Below, in pieces: positions 11,933 through 23,209 of a stretch of 64,000 bases of DNA; within the stretch, counting starts at the first letter, position 1; the number at the start of each line of letters is the position of its first letter. The notes under the pieces were generated by a model, which made no database searches, had not been told where the DNA came from, and saw only the letters and a list, made by a program, of their open reading frames with translations. A program made the position numbers and the translations under genes. Source of the DNA: Hypomesus transpacificus (taxonomy: Eukaryota; Chordata; Actinopteri; Osmeriformes; Osmeridae); contig NC_061065.1 in NCBI RefSeq assembly GCF_021917145.1, positions 7,677,057-7,741,056 on the forward strand, given 5' to 3'.

Positions 11933-12616
11933 CTTTGCTTTGGTTTTGCGTCCGCTGGCACCCGTCTCTCAGTCTGGCTCGGTCTTCCTTGCGGGACAGC
12001 TAGCTTGCAGTTACACGGTACGGTACACGGGACAGATACACCCCTGACAGCTCAGTCACATGTAAAGGGGTATATCTCGTTAAATTAGGTCCGATTCAAT
12101 TGAATGATTAAGTCTCTAACCAAAGTATCTAATTATCAAGTCATACACTCGTTCACGCAGAGCAGAAACGTTCTCTAGCTGTACATAGCAGGGGGAAGTA
12201 CACGAGATTTGATTGTCTTTGTACCTCACCACTCCATATTTGGACAAATGGGGCGTGGCCATCAGCAAAGCGCGTGAAAAGTTGTAGGCACGTCACATAC
12301 TTTCTGCTTATGTATCCCGCCCACTTCAAGTATTTCACTGCTTCCTATTGGTCGAGGAATTGGCATCACGCCCAAAAACGTGACCAAGCTCAGAAGTGTG
12401 GCTACACGAGGACAGTCGCTATGGAAAGGAGGTGTCTGGAGGTGTACAGCGCAGGCTTTCTATATGTATTACGAGGTAATCCAGTGACGCGAGATAGTAG
12501 TGTTCCGTTTCATTACATAATAGTTCTTTGGCTGTGCCCCGTGGTTCACCTTTGACAACAAACAGGAGAACATTGAGTATCAGTAAGAGTACCCCAAACA
12601 CGTGTCCGTACGACAT
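11933..12616 (-). promoter_or_regulatory. cipc first exon and promoter region, with E-box
   Basis: A minus-strand donor (CAAAG|GTAGGG) at 11933 marks the end of a non-coding first exon that reaches to about 12010. GC-richer sequence lies upstream to 12430. A perfect E-box CACGTG is at 12599-12604, about 600 bp upstream of the inferred start. CIPC is a known clock output, so the E-box is plausible, but no transcription start can be proved from sequence. Confidence 0.45.
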
Positions 12617-13639
12617 TGCAATGCAGTTAATATTTACTCAACTAATAAATTCTAAAATACTTTAGCTGTAGATTCAAGGTTTTGCCACCAATGTTGTTGG
12701 CATGGTTGTTAAAGCGTTTGCTCTCAAGAGTGGCAAAAACGAGGAGAAGTTCCCTGTTGGCTGCCCTTCACATGAGTGCCCCTTTGTGACACTGCCCAAT
12801 GTCCCCCAACTGCCACTTTGTGACACTGCCCAAGGTCACCACCCAACACAACCGCAGACGAGAAGTCAAGTTGTGACACACTTCATGCAATAAATTATGA
12901 CAATGTGCCCTCTACAGCAAGAATATCCCACTAGGTGTCTTAAATAGTGCCCACCCAGAGGAGAAAACGTGATTTGGTGCCTTTACAAAGGTCCTGGTAT
13001 GTTCCCTAAAAATGTACAAGTCATGTATCGCAAATAACTGTCTAATATTGACACAAAATAAGTAAACAAATATCTTTGTATGTCATATGTACATTTTATT
13101 ACAATAGCATTCGCTACAACTGTATTTGTAGAAGGAAAAACTTGAAATAGCCTATAATTTGTAATGCATTAAGATAACATTTTAATGTAAAGACAAAAAA
13201 GACTGTACATACATTTGTTCCCCCCCCCCCCAAAAAAAAGTTACAACTGTCACAGTACCCTTGTTGCCATGCAAATACAATCCTTCCACAAACCTCAGAG
13301 GCCAGGCCTCATTGTCAAAATTCAAGATTCTCTCCTCACGTTTGGTTGTGCACTAGTCCACTAGAACGAAATAAATGGGGTTCTGTATTTTGATACCGTA
13401 TAAATTGTTTCACAAGCAACATGGTAGCGCCAAAGGGTGTTTAGTCAGTGTCCCATGGCAGAGCAGTTACTGAAGTATGGGTGTTGGCTTAATCCCTTTC
13501 CTCTTGGGAACCGGTTATCTCTGGTACCCCTCCCACCCATCCCTCTTGTGCCCATGGAAGTAGCTACCCGGCTACTGTGGTAGCAATTATAAGATGAAAG
13601 GAAAGAATTGGACGTGGATATCTGAAATATGCCCATGTA

Positions 13640-13671
<32 letters not shown>

Positions 13672-13850
13672 GTTAGGTACACGATTTGGAAACTATGGAT
13701 ATCTGGTGCCCTGCTAACCACTGAGGACAACCACTTCAAGTATCTTGTGTCTGAGAGGTACAATGGGTGTATATCTGCTGACCGGCTTGTATGTGGCCTC
13801 GTGCGTTATCTGATTGGACAGAGGCCTGAGGTGAGGCGATGAGGATGTTC
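12617..13850. other. cipc-pgf intergenic DNA and pgf 3' UTR
   Basis: A minus-strand AATAAA is read from 13095-13100, giving a pgf 3' UTR of about 760 nt. Within it are a poly-C/poly-A junction near 13220-13240 and a poly-A run of about 24 at 13639-13662. A short local near-repeat (CTTTGTGACACTGCCCAA) occurs twice near 12782-12832. No gene is seen. Confidence 0.45.
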
Positions 13851-16800
13851 CTACCCAGGTGGGCGACGACACCTGCAGAAGGAGAAAAAGAATGAGAAGC
13901 AGCACTTACACCCTGCGTGAGGACTTCCTCGTCAACGGAACGCTTACTTGCCACAGTCTTTGGCTCTCTTCCTGTGTTTCTTCCTTCTTGGTCTGGTCCT
14001 GCCTGACACATGGCTAGAGGAAAAACTAGCATCACGATTATGATGTGGTTCAAGTTATGATACAGATAAGTCTCTCTCTTACCTTTTATTATTCATTTGG
14101 ACCAGTCTGGGTCTAAAACAACAATAGAAGAGGTATAATTACTTACAGTATGTTCTATTCACACGCTACACTGGGACATGAGATTCATATTTGAATTTAG
14201 AACAGATTCTGGCTATTCTATTTGAAAGTATGGCTAAGATTCAGCGGTATTCATGTCGTTCATTAAGGTCTGCTGGAAGTGTCATACCTGCACTCACAGA
14301 TCTGGTGCTCCACAAACGTCAGCTCCACATACTGCTTCTTCCTATGAGATGGAGTTATCCTCAACAGCTTCAACACAGATACAAGAGAGATAAGATAGAG
14401 AGATAAAAACACAGTGAATTGACAGGGAGTCAGATAGCTGAGCGGTGAGGGAGTCAGGCTAGTAATCAGAAGGTTGCTGGATCGATTCCCCGCCGTGCCA
14501 AATGACGTTGTGTCCTTGGGCAGGACACTTCACCCTACTTGCCTCGGGGGGAATGTCCCTGTACTTACTGTAAGTCGCTCTGGATAAGAGCGTCTGCTAA
14601 ATGTAAATGTAAATTGTGAACCATCAGCTGGTTGTGTGACCGGTAATTGGTTTCTATTGGTGCCTTTATTTTTCGAGGGGGAGCGTTGTGTTTGGGAGAG
14701 GGCAGAGGGCTAGCTTGTACGTAGAGGAGTGAATCCGCCACACCTGCATGGTGACGTTGCGGGTAAGAGTGGGCGTGCACTCCAGGTTTTCGTCTCCACA
14801 GCAACCAGAGCAGCGCCAGAGGGGTACGCACGCGGGGCTGTAGATGTGCTCCACCCCTCCGGGATACTCCTGCTCTACGTCAACCGATCTCTCCATCGAG
14901 CGACACAGGCTCCTCCCCCACACCTCGTGAAACAGCATGACTGCAGAGGGAGAGACAGGATTCAACAGACCACTCACCTGATGCTGATAACTGAACTGGG
15001 CAAACAGTTTCTTTTACTGCACAACAGTGAAACAATATGTGTTGATGTGAAGGATTGTTTCGGCTTGTGAGTGCACCTGAAGTCAGTGTTTGAAATTAGC
15101 ACTGACCTCTCGAGGGATCTTCATCTGGAAGATGAGAATTCTGAAAATAAACAGTAAAAGGGGTCAGATGGCTGAGCGGTTAGGGAGTCGGGCTATTAAT
15201 CATAAGATTGTTGGTTTGATTCCCGGCCGTGCCAAATAACGTTGTGTCCTTGGGCAAGACACTTCACCCAACTTGCCTCAAGGAGAATATCCCTGTCTTT
15301 ACTGTAAGTTTCTCTAGATAAGAGCGTCTGCTAAATGAGTAAATGTGAAAAGGTTTGATGTAAAATACATCACCAGCTTTATGGGGCATGCTGCTTGCTT
15401 TATAAATGGCCAGACTGTAATATACAGGGGGGAACTACTTTCCTCAGGCCTACAGGGAAATCTGTTTCCCCTGTGTTCTCAGTGTAAAAGAATGGTGCAT
15501 AGATGAAACTCCTAATATATACAATTCACAGTAACGTACATCACCAGCATCACTGTATTGCTTTATCAATGGCCAGATTGTAATATACGGGGAGGGATAG
15601 ACTTGCCACCCATCCCGTATAATACGGGATCGTATTGGAAAATAAAATGGACCAAAAAAAAATCTAATTGTGGCGGCCCGCCACAAATAAATCAATGTAT
15701 GTGAAACACTGGATATGAAAAAGCCACTTTCATCATCGTGCAGTTGAGTAGCATCATCTAGTGGCAGACAGAGTGTAGTACACATGAACAAAGGGGGCTG
15801 CACTAAAGTTTCAGTTCATTGGAAGTAAACCAATAGGGTGAAATATACACACCAGAGTATAATACAAAAAACACTCTCCATACTCACCAAATTAGGGCTT
15901 AGGTGTTATGTTTATTCTAAATTTATGTCTACCCTCACATGGCAGGCACAGCAAAGCAGGGTTCATGGGGGACAAACCACTCATAGACTCTCCAGAAGCA
16001 ATGTGGGCGTTCGGTCAGTACATCATGGGTATTTTCAGGTTGAATGAGAGCTGACAGTTCAAATGAACACGTAGTATGGGTGATTTATATGTTATAATGA
16101 CATCTACACATTCTTTACAAGCATTGACTGTTGATGATAAATTAAACTTGAAATATATTGCTTGTGGCTCAAATGAAACAATCAGGACATGTATTTGCAT
16201 GCAGTCAGTGGCAATGATACGAAAAACTGGATGCTGACCACTGAATTAGAATTCTATGGTATTCTAATTACGTTAATGGAAACTGAATTCCACCCTCTGA
16301 GGCCGGTCACTGGACCGTGACTATAAAACTACATCATACAATGTTCTGTTTGTCTATGTGTAGGTCCTTGTTTCAACAAACTCACTCTCATTTCAATGGT
16401 TCTTTCCACAGGAACATAAACAAAAACATACAACTGCAAACAGTGATGAACAGTCCTCACAAACAAAAGAAGAGACCCAGTTCTTTGGTCTGTGCTCCTA
16501 AACTGAGCCCTGACAGTTTTTGGGTAGTCATCCTTGACCCCAGATATCACCCAGTTCAGGACATGGAGGACTAAATAAGCCCAAACTAGGCAGAGACATA
16601 TTGCATCACAAAGTCCACTGATTGGTCACGTACAGCACGACATCAAGGCAGCCATATGCCAGCGAGACTCTATGATCCCCAATGGTGATACCAGCCAAAA
16701 GAAATAAGTTAGACACAATCTATTCTTTGTTAATCATCCAACATTACAACCTCAAATGTCAACTTTCTTTTTTATATCTATGCCATTGTCTTTTATAAAT

Positions 16801-18499
16801 GTCAGACTCATTTTACAGAGCAGTGGAGAGACAATAATTAATATTTTTGTTGGGTTTTGGACGATTTCATTCCCCTCATGGACTCATGCAGTCCCAGCTG
16901 GGCTTGTTTCAATGGGCCTAATAAATCACACCATTCTCCGCTGTTCAACACTACTCCATCACCCACAGCCTGCTGGCACAATAGGAACTATATGAGATAC
17001 CTTCTCTCTCTCTGGGTTTCAGCTGGGCTGACTCCAATTCCCAGAGGATCCAGATTACACAAGCCAGAAGAGGCAGTATGAGCTGAAGCTGCTCTACACT
17101 GGTCAGTATCCCATTCTTTCAGAGTAGACTTGGCAGAAGAGATGAGCTCATTAAGTAGGTCTACTCCATTCTAAATATGGGGTTTGAATATCAGAAAAAA
17201 ACAAACACAAACTGAGGAGCAGGACATTTGTGTCGAAAAATACTATGATTTGAGGTAAAGGACCGACTGAAAGTCTTTCACCTGGAGAAGGAGCCTCTGT
17301 CGGTGTACTTAAGCCCCTGTGCAGCAGTATCTCTGTGTGCAGTATGCTGCTGGATGTGTGTGTCTGTGTGTATCTGATCCTCTAATGGCCTCATGTGGTG
17401 CTTCAATAGGAGGGTGCACCTGTGCAGTCACATCTAACGTTCCCCACAATACTTCCATGGGCCTCAACCAATGACTAATCCTCACTTAGCTTTCTGGCAA
17501 TAGCATTCAGCATCCTTTATCACCCCTCTGACCACACACACACGCTCGTATATGTCACCTGGATACCGTACATTGATCACACAAACACCATCTGCACCTG
17601 AGACTGTTGCTTACAGACTCCAGGTTTCCCCCCCATCCAAGATATGTAACAATGTAAACATAAAGGCAGGGCAGATGTATTCAGTCCCAGGAGTGTGGAT
17701 GCTACAGCTGTATCTTCGGACTTTGTCGTGTAAATATCTTAATACATGAATAATCGGTATTACACAGCCACTATAAACAGTATTGTAAACATCCTACCCA
17801 GTTTAAACTACACACTACGATTCCCAGAAGATGTCAGAGAGCTGTTGCGTATCCTCAGCTGTAGTCAGATATGGCGTTCATATGTTACAGTGGTTGCCCT
17901 CTGTCAAAGTAAGCCTTGGAAAAAAAATAGCCCTAAATGTGACTCTTATTACTATTTCACGTGAAGTGGTAATAGAAGTCACATTTAAGGCCAGAGAATG
18001 CATGAGAGGGCTCCTCCCATATAAGGCCGGCTTTGATGTTGTGTCCAAATAGATATAGAAGGTAAATAAACGAATAATCCACGCATTGTATGTGAATTTC
18101 AAAGGATTATCTTGATTTCATTCAATTGGGTATTTTTTCAAGGGAGTTCTCGATACAGCATAGAGTATTAAAAAGCCACAGTACAATACAAAATAAACTG
18201 CAATACAGTTTTGTTAGTTTTTTCTGTACTTTTTAGTTTTTATAATCATTATCATCGTGGTATATTCAAGTAGTAATGGCAGCCTGCCTACGTCTTAGGT
18301 TGTCAGGTTTCTAAAATTAATTGTTAGTCACATTCGTTTGTTTCTGACAACTCAAACAGTCAACGTTAACTCAAACGTGAAAGTTTCATAAGAAATATTA
18401 ATTCCATTTGGGAAAAAAACGTAATTCGTTTACCTGAGCAGGTGGCAATTGAAGGAGAAGAGTGGCTAAAATCTGCGATACACCGACAAGAGAATGCAT
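13851..18499 (-). CDS. pgf: Placenta growth factor (VEGF/PDGF family)
   Basis: Coding exons are 18499-18434, 15140-15107, 14940-14744 (197 nt, from memory the usual VEGF-family exon 3 length), 14367-14288, 14112-14083, 14013-13948 and 13872-13851; they total 495 nt or 164 residues. Residues 1-22 form a signal peptide. The cystine-knot domain (about 35-126) contains FHEVWGRSLC, PACVPLW, CSGCCGDENLEC, the N-glycosylation site NVTM, and YVELTF...CECR. All eight family cysteines are present. A basic tail near residues 140-155 (RPRRKKHRKR) resembles the heparin-binding exon of PlGF-2 and long VEGF-A forms. The protein ends CGKCRRPPG. It should be a secreted dimer acting on VEGFR1 and neuropilin; the receptors are inferred from the family. 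The segment LFHEVWGRSLCRSMER is closer to PGF than to VEGF-A, and linkage to 14q24 genes agrees. Intron 1 is 3.3 kb; the others are short. Confidence 0.92.
14424..14613 (+). mobile_element. V-SINE-like element, copy 3 (pgf intron)
   Basis: A full head, core and tail are present (GTCAGATAGCTGAGCGGTGAGG through GATAAGAGCGTCTGCTAAATG). It is antisense to pgf, and its head lies about 57 bp from the exon starting at 14367. Confidence 0.88.
15160..15347 (+). mobile_element. V-SINE-like element, copy 4 (pgf intron 1, beside exon 2)
   Basis: Head, core and tail are present with more changes than other copies (CCAAATAACG, TTTCTCTAGATAAGAGCG). AAAAGG flanks both ends approximately. It is antisense to pgf. 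Its head begins about 20 bp beyond the exon 2 acceptor at 15140, so the exon 2 branch point probably lies in or at the edge of the SINE. Confidence 0.85.
15369..15602. repeat. Local near-duplication in pgf intron 1
   Basis: Two related segments, about 15369-15432 and 15540-15600, share CATCACCAGC, GCTTTAT, AATGGCCAGA and TGTAATATAC in order, about 170 bp apart. This is a small diverged tandem duplication. Confidence 0.6.
17931..17990. repeat. Zero-loop 60-bp inverted repeat centred on CACGTG (pgf intron 1)
   Basis: The left arm 17931-17960 and right arm 17961-17990 are reverse complements with no spacer. I count 25 Watson-Crick pairs, 3 G-T pairs and 2 mismatches out of 30. The centre is TTTCACGTGAA. 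It could extrude as a cruciform or be the core of a palindromic transposon remnant. With no loop it is not a microRNA-type hairpin. Confidence 0.85.
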
Positions 18500-20700
18500 C
18501 TTGAAAGTTCAGGTTTCCGTTGATAATAAGGTCAAATTTATATGTATGTGATAGAAAAGGTACTGCCGAAAGCAGCAGCCGTGAACAGCCGTGAGTCAGG
18601 GTCTGTGGATGGGAACATTATCCCGCGCTGCTGAAAAAACACTTTGAGAAGGGGAGATCCTCTTCAAAACCCGCAAACAAGTAGGCTACGCTACGCTATC
18701 AAACAAGCATCATTTTTTCATGTGGCGCACCGTACACTTATATAAAAATGCCATAACTTGATCTCACAGAACATTAAGTTGAGTTGTTAGAGGTACATCC
18801 GATCATAGAAACGTGCGAAGCATTGCCCCTTTATTTTCTCTCTCTCCATTTCTCTCTTTTTTCTTCTCTATCAACCTCCCGATTCCAATGTGTAACTACA
18901 ATCAATCGGAAAAACAGTTTAAAATCTAGCTTGCTTTCTTTGTTTATTTAGTTTTCACCCCCAAGTCAGGAATTGCCTTTCGTAGTGGGGCTCCCCCCTA
19001 TGAGATTAACACACACACACACACATTCCACAAACATAGTTTATCAGTTTGTATGTGTGACTGCGAGTTTACTGGACGGCAAGAATGAAGGAGGATTCCT
19101 TTCAGAGTTTCTGCTCATGTTTGGAGCTGCAAGGGTGATAACCTCAGACCAGTGTCTGTGCCCAGACAAGGGACCACCCTCCCTGCGCCAACGTACATAA
19201 ACAAACACAGACCAGACATCTATACAACCCTTAGTCATGATTATACCTAAGAAGTTTGACAAGAGCCGTGTTTCCGACTTGGAGACAGAAAATGATTAAA
19301 ACATGGGATTGATTAAAAAATCCCAAACTAAATACACTCAACAAAACAGAGCAGCCACAGGTGCTTCATGTGAAATCCCCTCATAAGATGTTTGTTCAGC
19401 TATTGGGGCATGAAGCACACCTAGTTTGAGGTGCCCTTCCGCAACCCTAACTCTCCCAAGGCTACAGTCCTGGCTACAGTCCTGTTTATAAAGCCAGAGT
19501 GATTTACAAGCTAATTAAGAAGGTCTGTTTTGAATGTGAAGAGATAATGGGGATGGATGATCCTGTCCCTGTCACTGACTGCCTCTCTCATCTCACACAG
19601 CGATAATGGTTGGTTTGGTGTTTGTACAGAAGAGTTCTCATTCCCACAAGATTCTGATGTAAGCCTGATAATCAAAGTATGAAAAATGAATAACCTTCAT
19701 CTGCTGTAGGAATGAACTGACTTTTCAGTTGGGGGGGGGGGGGGGGGAAATACACATAATACTGCCAGAGAGTCAAACACACCTATATACTCAACGTTGA
19801 GTCATCTGTTGATTCTAAACGACTCCTCCTTATTCTTGCACCACTCAGGCTTGACTGTATAGGAGTCAGGGAGTCATCTTTTCGCTCAGGATCCTATGGC
19901 GGGGGTGAAGGCATAAAGACAGCTGCTGCTTCCTGTCCCTGGGAACCATGAGGACACCCAAGTCCCAGCCCACCCCCAGTCCCCTCTGGGGGAGAGGGGG
20001 GAGGGAGATGAGGCAAGTGGAGGATGGAGGGATGGTTGGGGTGTTCCCATGGTTGCACAGCAGGTGGGAAAGTTCAGAGCCACCATGGGATACCCCATCC
20101 ATACATCCAGATGTAGATATACTGTATGCAGGAGGACAAAGGGCTCACAATCTGGAAAAAGACTTGTCTCTGGAGAGCTGATGTACTGGCCTTCTGGATT
20201 CCCATATGGCAAATGCATGCCACCATTCACATGAAACACAGAGAATCTCTCAGAGCTCTGTCTTCATTATTGTAACAACTTTTTCCACTTCTCGATTTAT
20301 TTTTTTGGCACCGTGTCCTCTTGAAAGCCTGTATCATTCGAGTCCCTAAATGAAGACGCGTTCTCAGGATAACTGTGGCCTTGCTTTGGCTGTTCAGGGT
20401 GAATTATGTCCTCTACGGTTCACTGCGCCTAACCTAGGTGTTCCCACAGTACCACAAGAATAACCACCAGAGAGATGGTTCTGGAAACTGCATATTATTA
20501 GAGACAGAAGTCAGAAAGAGACAGAGAGACGAGAGGGATTTACGTCTAAATGCTGTGACTGAATCATGTGCTGTTTGGCCCATTCATATTCTTATTTTTA
20601 TATGTATTTTATCATTTACATTTTAAATTGTTTTATTTTCTGGATTGTTAGTTCCCAGGATTGGTTAGACTACTGTACTTTTATACTTTTTGATTGTAGA
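18500..20700. other. pgf upstream region, no gene recognised
   Basis: The segment next to the pgf ATG should hold its 5' UTR and promoter, roughly 18500-18800. The rest contains a CA repeat near 19010-19024 and a poly-G run at about 19732-19747. The open frames around 19866-20239 overlap on both strands and show no domain, so I treat them as chance. Confidence 0.4.
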
Positions 20701-20704
20701 TCAG

Positions 20705-20790
20705 TATGTTTATTGTTTGCACCTTCCGGCCACAGTAAATTCCATGTTTGTGTAAACCTACATGGCGAATAAAACCTAATTCTGATTATA
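20705..20790 (+). mobile_element. LINE 3' tail, copy A
   Basis: TTTGCACCTTCCGGCCACAG, then AAATTCCATG, CATGGCGAATAAAACC and TTCTGATT match the 3' end of a fish non-LTR retrotransposon. A second copy is at 26262-26345. Only the 5'-truncated tail is present. Confidence 0.6.
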
Positions 20791-21530
20791 ATGAAACATC
20801 AATCTGTGGATTTCCCAGAGTCTCTGTGCCAACCTCTGGATCCAGGTGCATCTTGGCTCCTGTCACTGCTTCCCAGACAAATAGTATCTAACAGACACAC
20901 TATGATTGATTTCCCCTGTGGGACAAACAATTACAGTCTCACTCTTGCACATTAAAGGATACTCACGCTTCAAGTCTGAATGTGAGTGAATGGCTTGCTC
21001 AGTTTGTTTCCTTCAGACAGCAATTCACTGTTCAGTATTGCCCAACGCCCATGTGGGATTCATAATGTATCTCCTGGCCCAGATCACAAGATATATGAAT
21101 TTTTTGTTGATTTAATATAACAGTTAAACCATAGGCATATGGCCTCCAAAGAGAAGTCAGCTGTAGGATTGCACTAAATCTATTGATGTTGGATTGAGAT
21201 CTCTGGGATTGTGCAGTAAACTGATACGGTCCCAAGAGGGGAAAAAAACATGCATTTGAGGGTCAAGGGTTTATCACTTGGGTTTTCCTGGAGCTTATTC
21301 ATTGTTCTGAATTCAAACACAAACGCTGGGGCGTGATCTTACAGCTTCTTTACAACCGACCACATCAGTGTTGCATCACAGCCGGTACTTTCCCTGCGAT
21401 TCTTAAAACAAGTGTTTTCAGTCTTCCTTTACCCATTTCTCTGTCCAAATCCGTTTTACATTTCATAGGAAACTGTGCTGTCTCAAGAACATCCTAGTTC
21501 CCACGTCAAACTGCTGTGAACCAGCCTGCT

Positions 21531-21971
21531 CTGGTAAGGCCTGCAGTGACTCTGGTTAGGCCTGCAGTGGCTCTGGTTAGGCCTGCAGTGGCTCTGGTTA
21601 GGCCTGCAGTGGCTCTGGTTAGGCCTGCAGTGGCTCTGGGTAGGCCTGCAGTGGCTCTGGTTAAGCCTGCAGTGGCTCTGGTTAAGCCTGCAGTGGCTCT
21701 GGTTAAGCCTGCAGTGGCTCTGGTTAGGCCTGCAGTGGCTCTGGTTAGGCCTGCAGTGGCTCTGGTTAAGCCTGCAGTGGCTCTGGTTAGGCCTGCAGTG
21801 GCTCTGGTTAGGCCTGCAGTGACTCTGGTTAGGCCTGCAGTGGCTCTGGTTAGGCCTGCAGTGGCTCTGGTTAAGCCTGCAGTGGCTCTGGTTAGGCCTG
21901 CAGTGGCTCTGGTTAGGCCTGCAGTGGCTCTGGTTAGGCCTGCAGTGGCTCTGGTAAGGCCCGAGGTGGCT
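21531..21971. repeat. 21-bp minisatellite, 21 copies, open in frame
   Basis: The unit is about GCCTGCAGTGGCTCTGGTTAG, with a G/A variant (TTAGG or TTAAG) that gives R or K in the plus-strand translation. Because 21 is a multiple of three and the unit has no stop in that frame, the array reads as repeated LVRPAVA within a 182-codon frame (21516-22064). I see no splice sites, family or homologue, so I call it a non-coding VNTR between pgf and actr10. Confidence 0.9.
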
Positions 21972-23209
21972 CTGCAGGCCGACCTGAACCGAAGACGTGA
22001 GCTCCAGACCCCCGTCTTCCCAGGGACCTCCGGCCTCTCCCTCCAGCCTGTTGGATCATATTAGTAGAATATACAGCTGACAGTTTGATCACTCCTCTGG
22101 GACAGAGTATCATTATCTTCAAAGTATAGGCGGGTGTCTGTCTGTAACCCATCTTCAAACAATCCCCCTGCTGCTGTCTCATTTCCTGGAGAACGCGGAG
22201 GGAGCGTTAGGCCCCGTCCTTCTCAGAAGAACTTTCGCTACTTCCTAGTAGGAACGGCTTTGAGACCGTCTATGTGAGAACAATGTGGAAAATTACATGC
22301 GTGTGTTCTAACTTGCTGGTGACAAGAAAAATAAAACAAGCTGTGTAAAATAGAACTTCAGAAACAGGGGTCCAGGAATGTTTATTTAGCAATGTTGATT
22401 CAATAAAGAGCGAGGGGGCAGATTAGGAAATCCGTACATGGCTATAAAACAATAAATAAAGGCAAATTATTCAAACTGAATCGTAGCGTAGAAGCATGGT
22501 ATTGGAGTTGCATTTACAATGAACACAAGGCAAATTCACAAAGCCAAATCTCTACAGGAGTTATGAGTTAGCACGCATGAAAAATCACAACAACTGCTCA
22601 TGTGGTTGACCTACAGTTTCTTAGGAGTCGCCATCAAAAGGATCACTAAATCTCAGGCAAGAGGTTTAACATGAAGGGAGTTGCTCGGCAGGGGATACAG
22701 AGAGGGGAATCAGATCCATGCGTCTAGCCTAAAGGCTAGTCAGCAGTGTCAACATGACCTCCAGGTTAACAAAGGCTTAAAGGGCCACTTTTCATGGACT
22801 CTAACCTCTCGGAGAATCGGCACATCTAATCAATTTGCAGCACTCTTGCTGGAAGATGACAGGCTCTTCATGTGCTTCAGGCTAGCTGTATAACACTAAG
22901 GCTCTCAGAAAGAGGCACGCAGAAACAGATGCATTCTTGGGACTTGACAGTGAGGGGGGTGAGATGTCGGGAGTTTCTCAGCAGTCTGAAGTGGCTTCCT
23001 CTCTACGTCCACGCTCGAGAATTCAAGATGGCCGACAAGTAAGAACATATGGTCACCCTCTCTAATCAACCCTCTCTATAACCTCCAAACCGAGGTGAGA
23101 AAATCAGTAGAGGAAGCCACCAAACTGCTTAGCCACAACCGTTAGTCCACATAATTGTGGAGTCGATGAATGCTGTCGTGTGAAAGTTGGATTCTGACTG
23201 CTTGTGCGT
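21972..23209. other. actr10 3' UTR and flank
   Basis: The actr10 stop is at 23210. A minus-strand AATAAA is read from 22381-22386, giving a possible 3' UTR of about 830 nt. Another AATAAA overlaps the stop codon itself (GAGAAATAAA), probably by coincidence. No other gene is seen. Confidence 0.45.

Noticed and set aside
15609..15622. A ZNF410-type binding site (CATCCCATAATA)
   Set aside because: The sequence is CATCCCGTATAATA, with two extra bases and a mismatch. It is better explained as part of a palindrome.
13851..18499. Identification as vegfa instead of pgf
   Set aside because: The segment around HEVWGRSLCRSMER, the short basic C-terminus and the 14q24-type neighbours fit PGF better. 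VEGF-A would have the longer cysteine-rich heparin-binding exon.
21516..22064. A 182-codon protein of LVRPAVA repeats
   Set aside because: It is the translation of a 21-bp minisatellite with no unique flanking domain or splice context.
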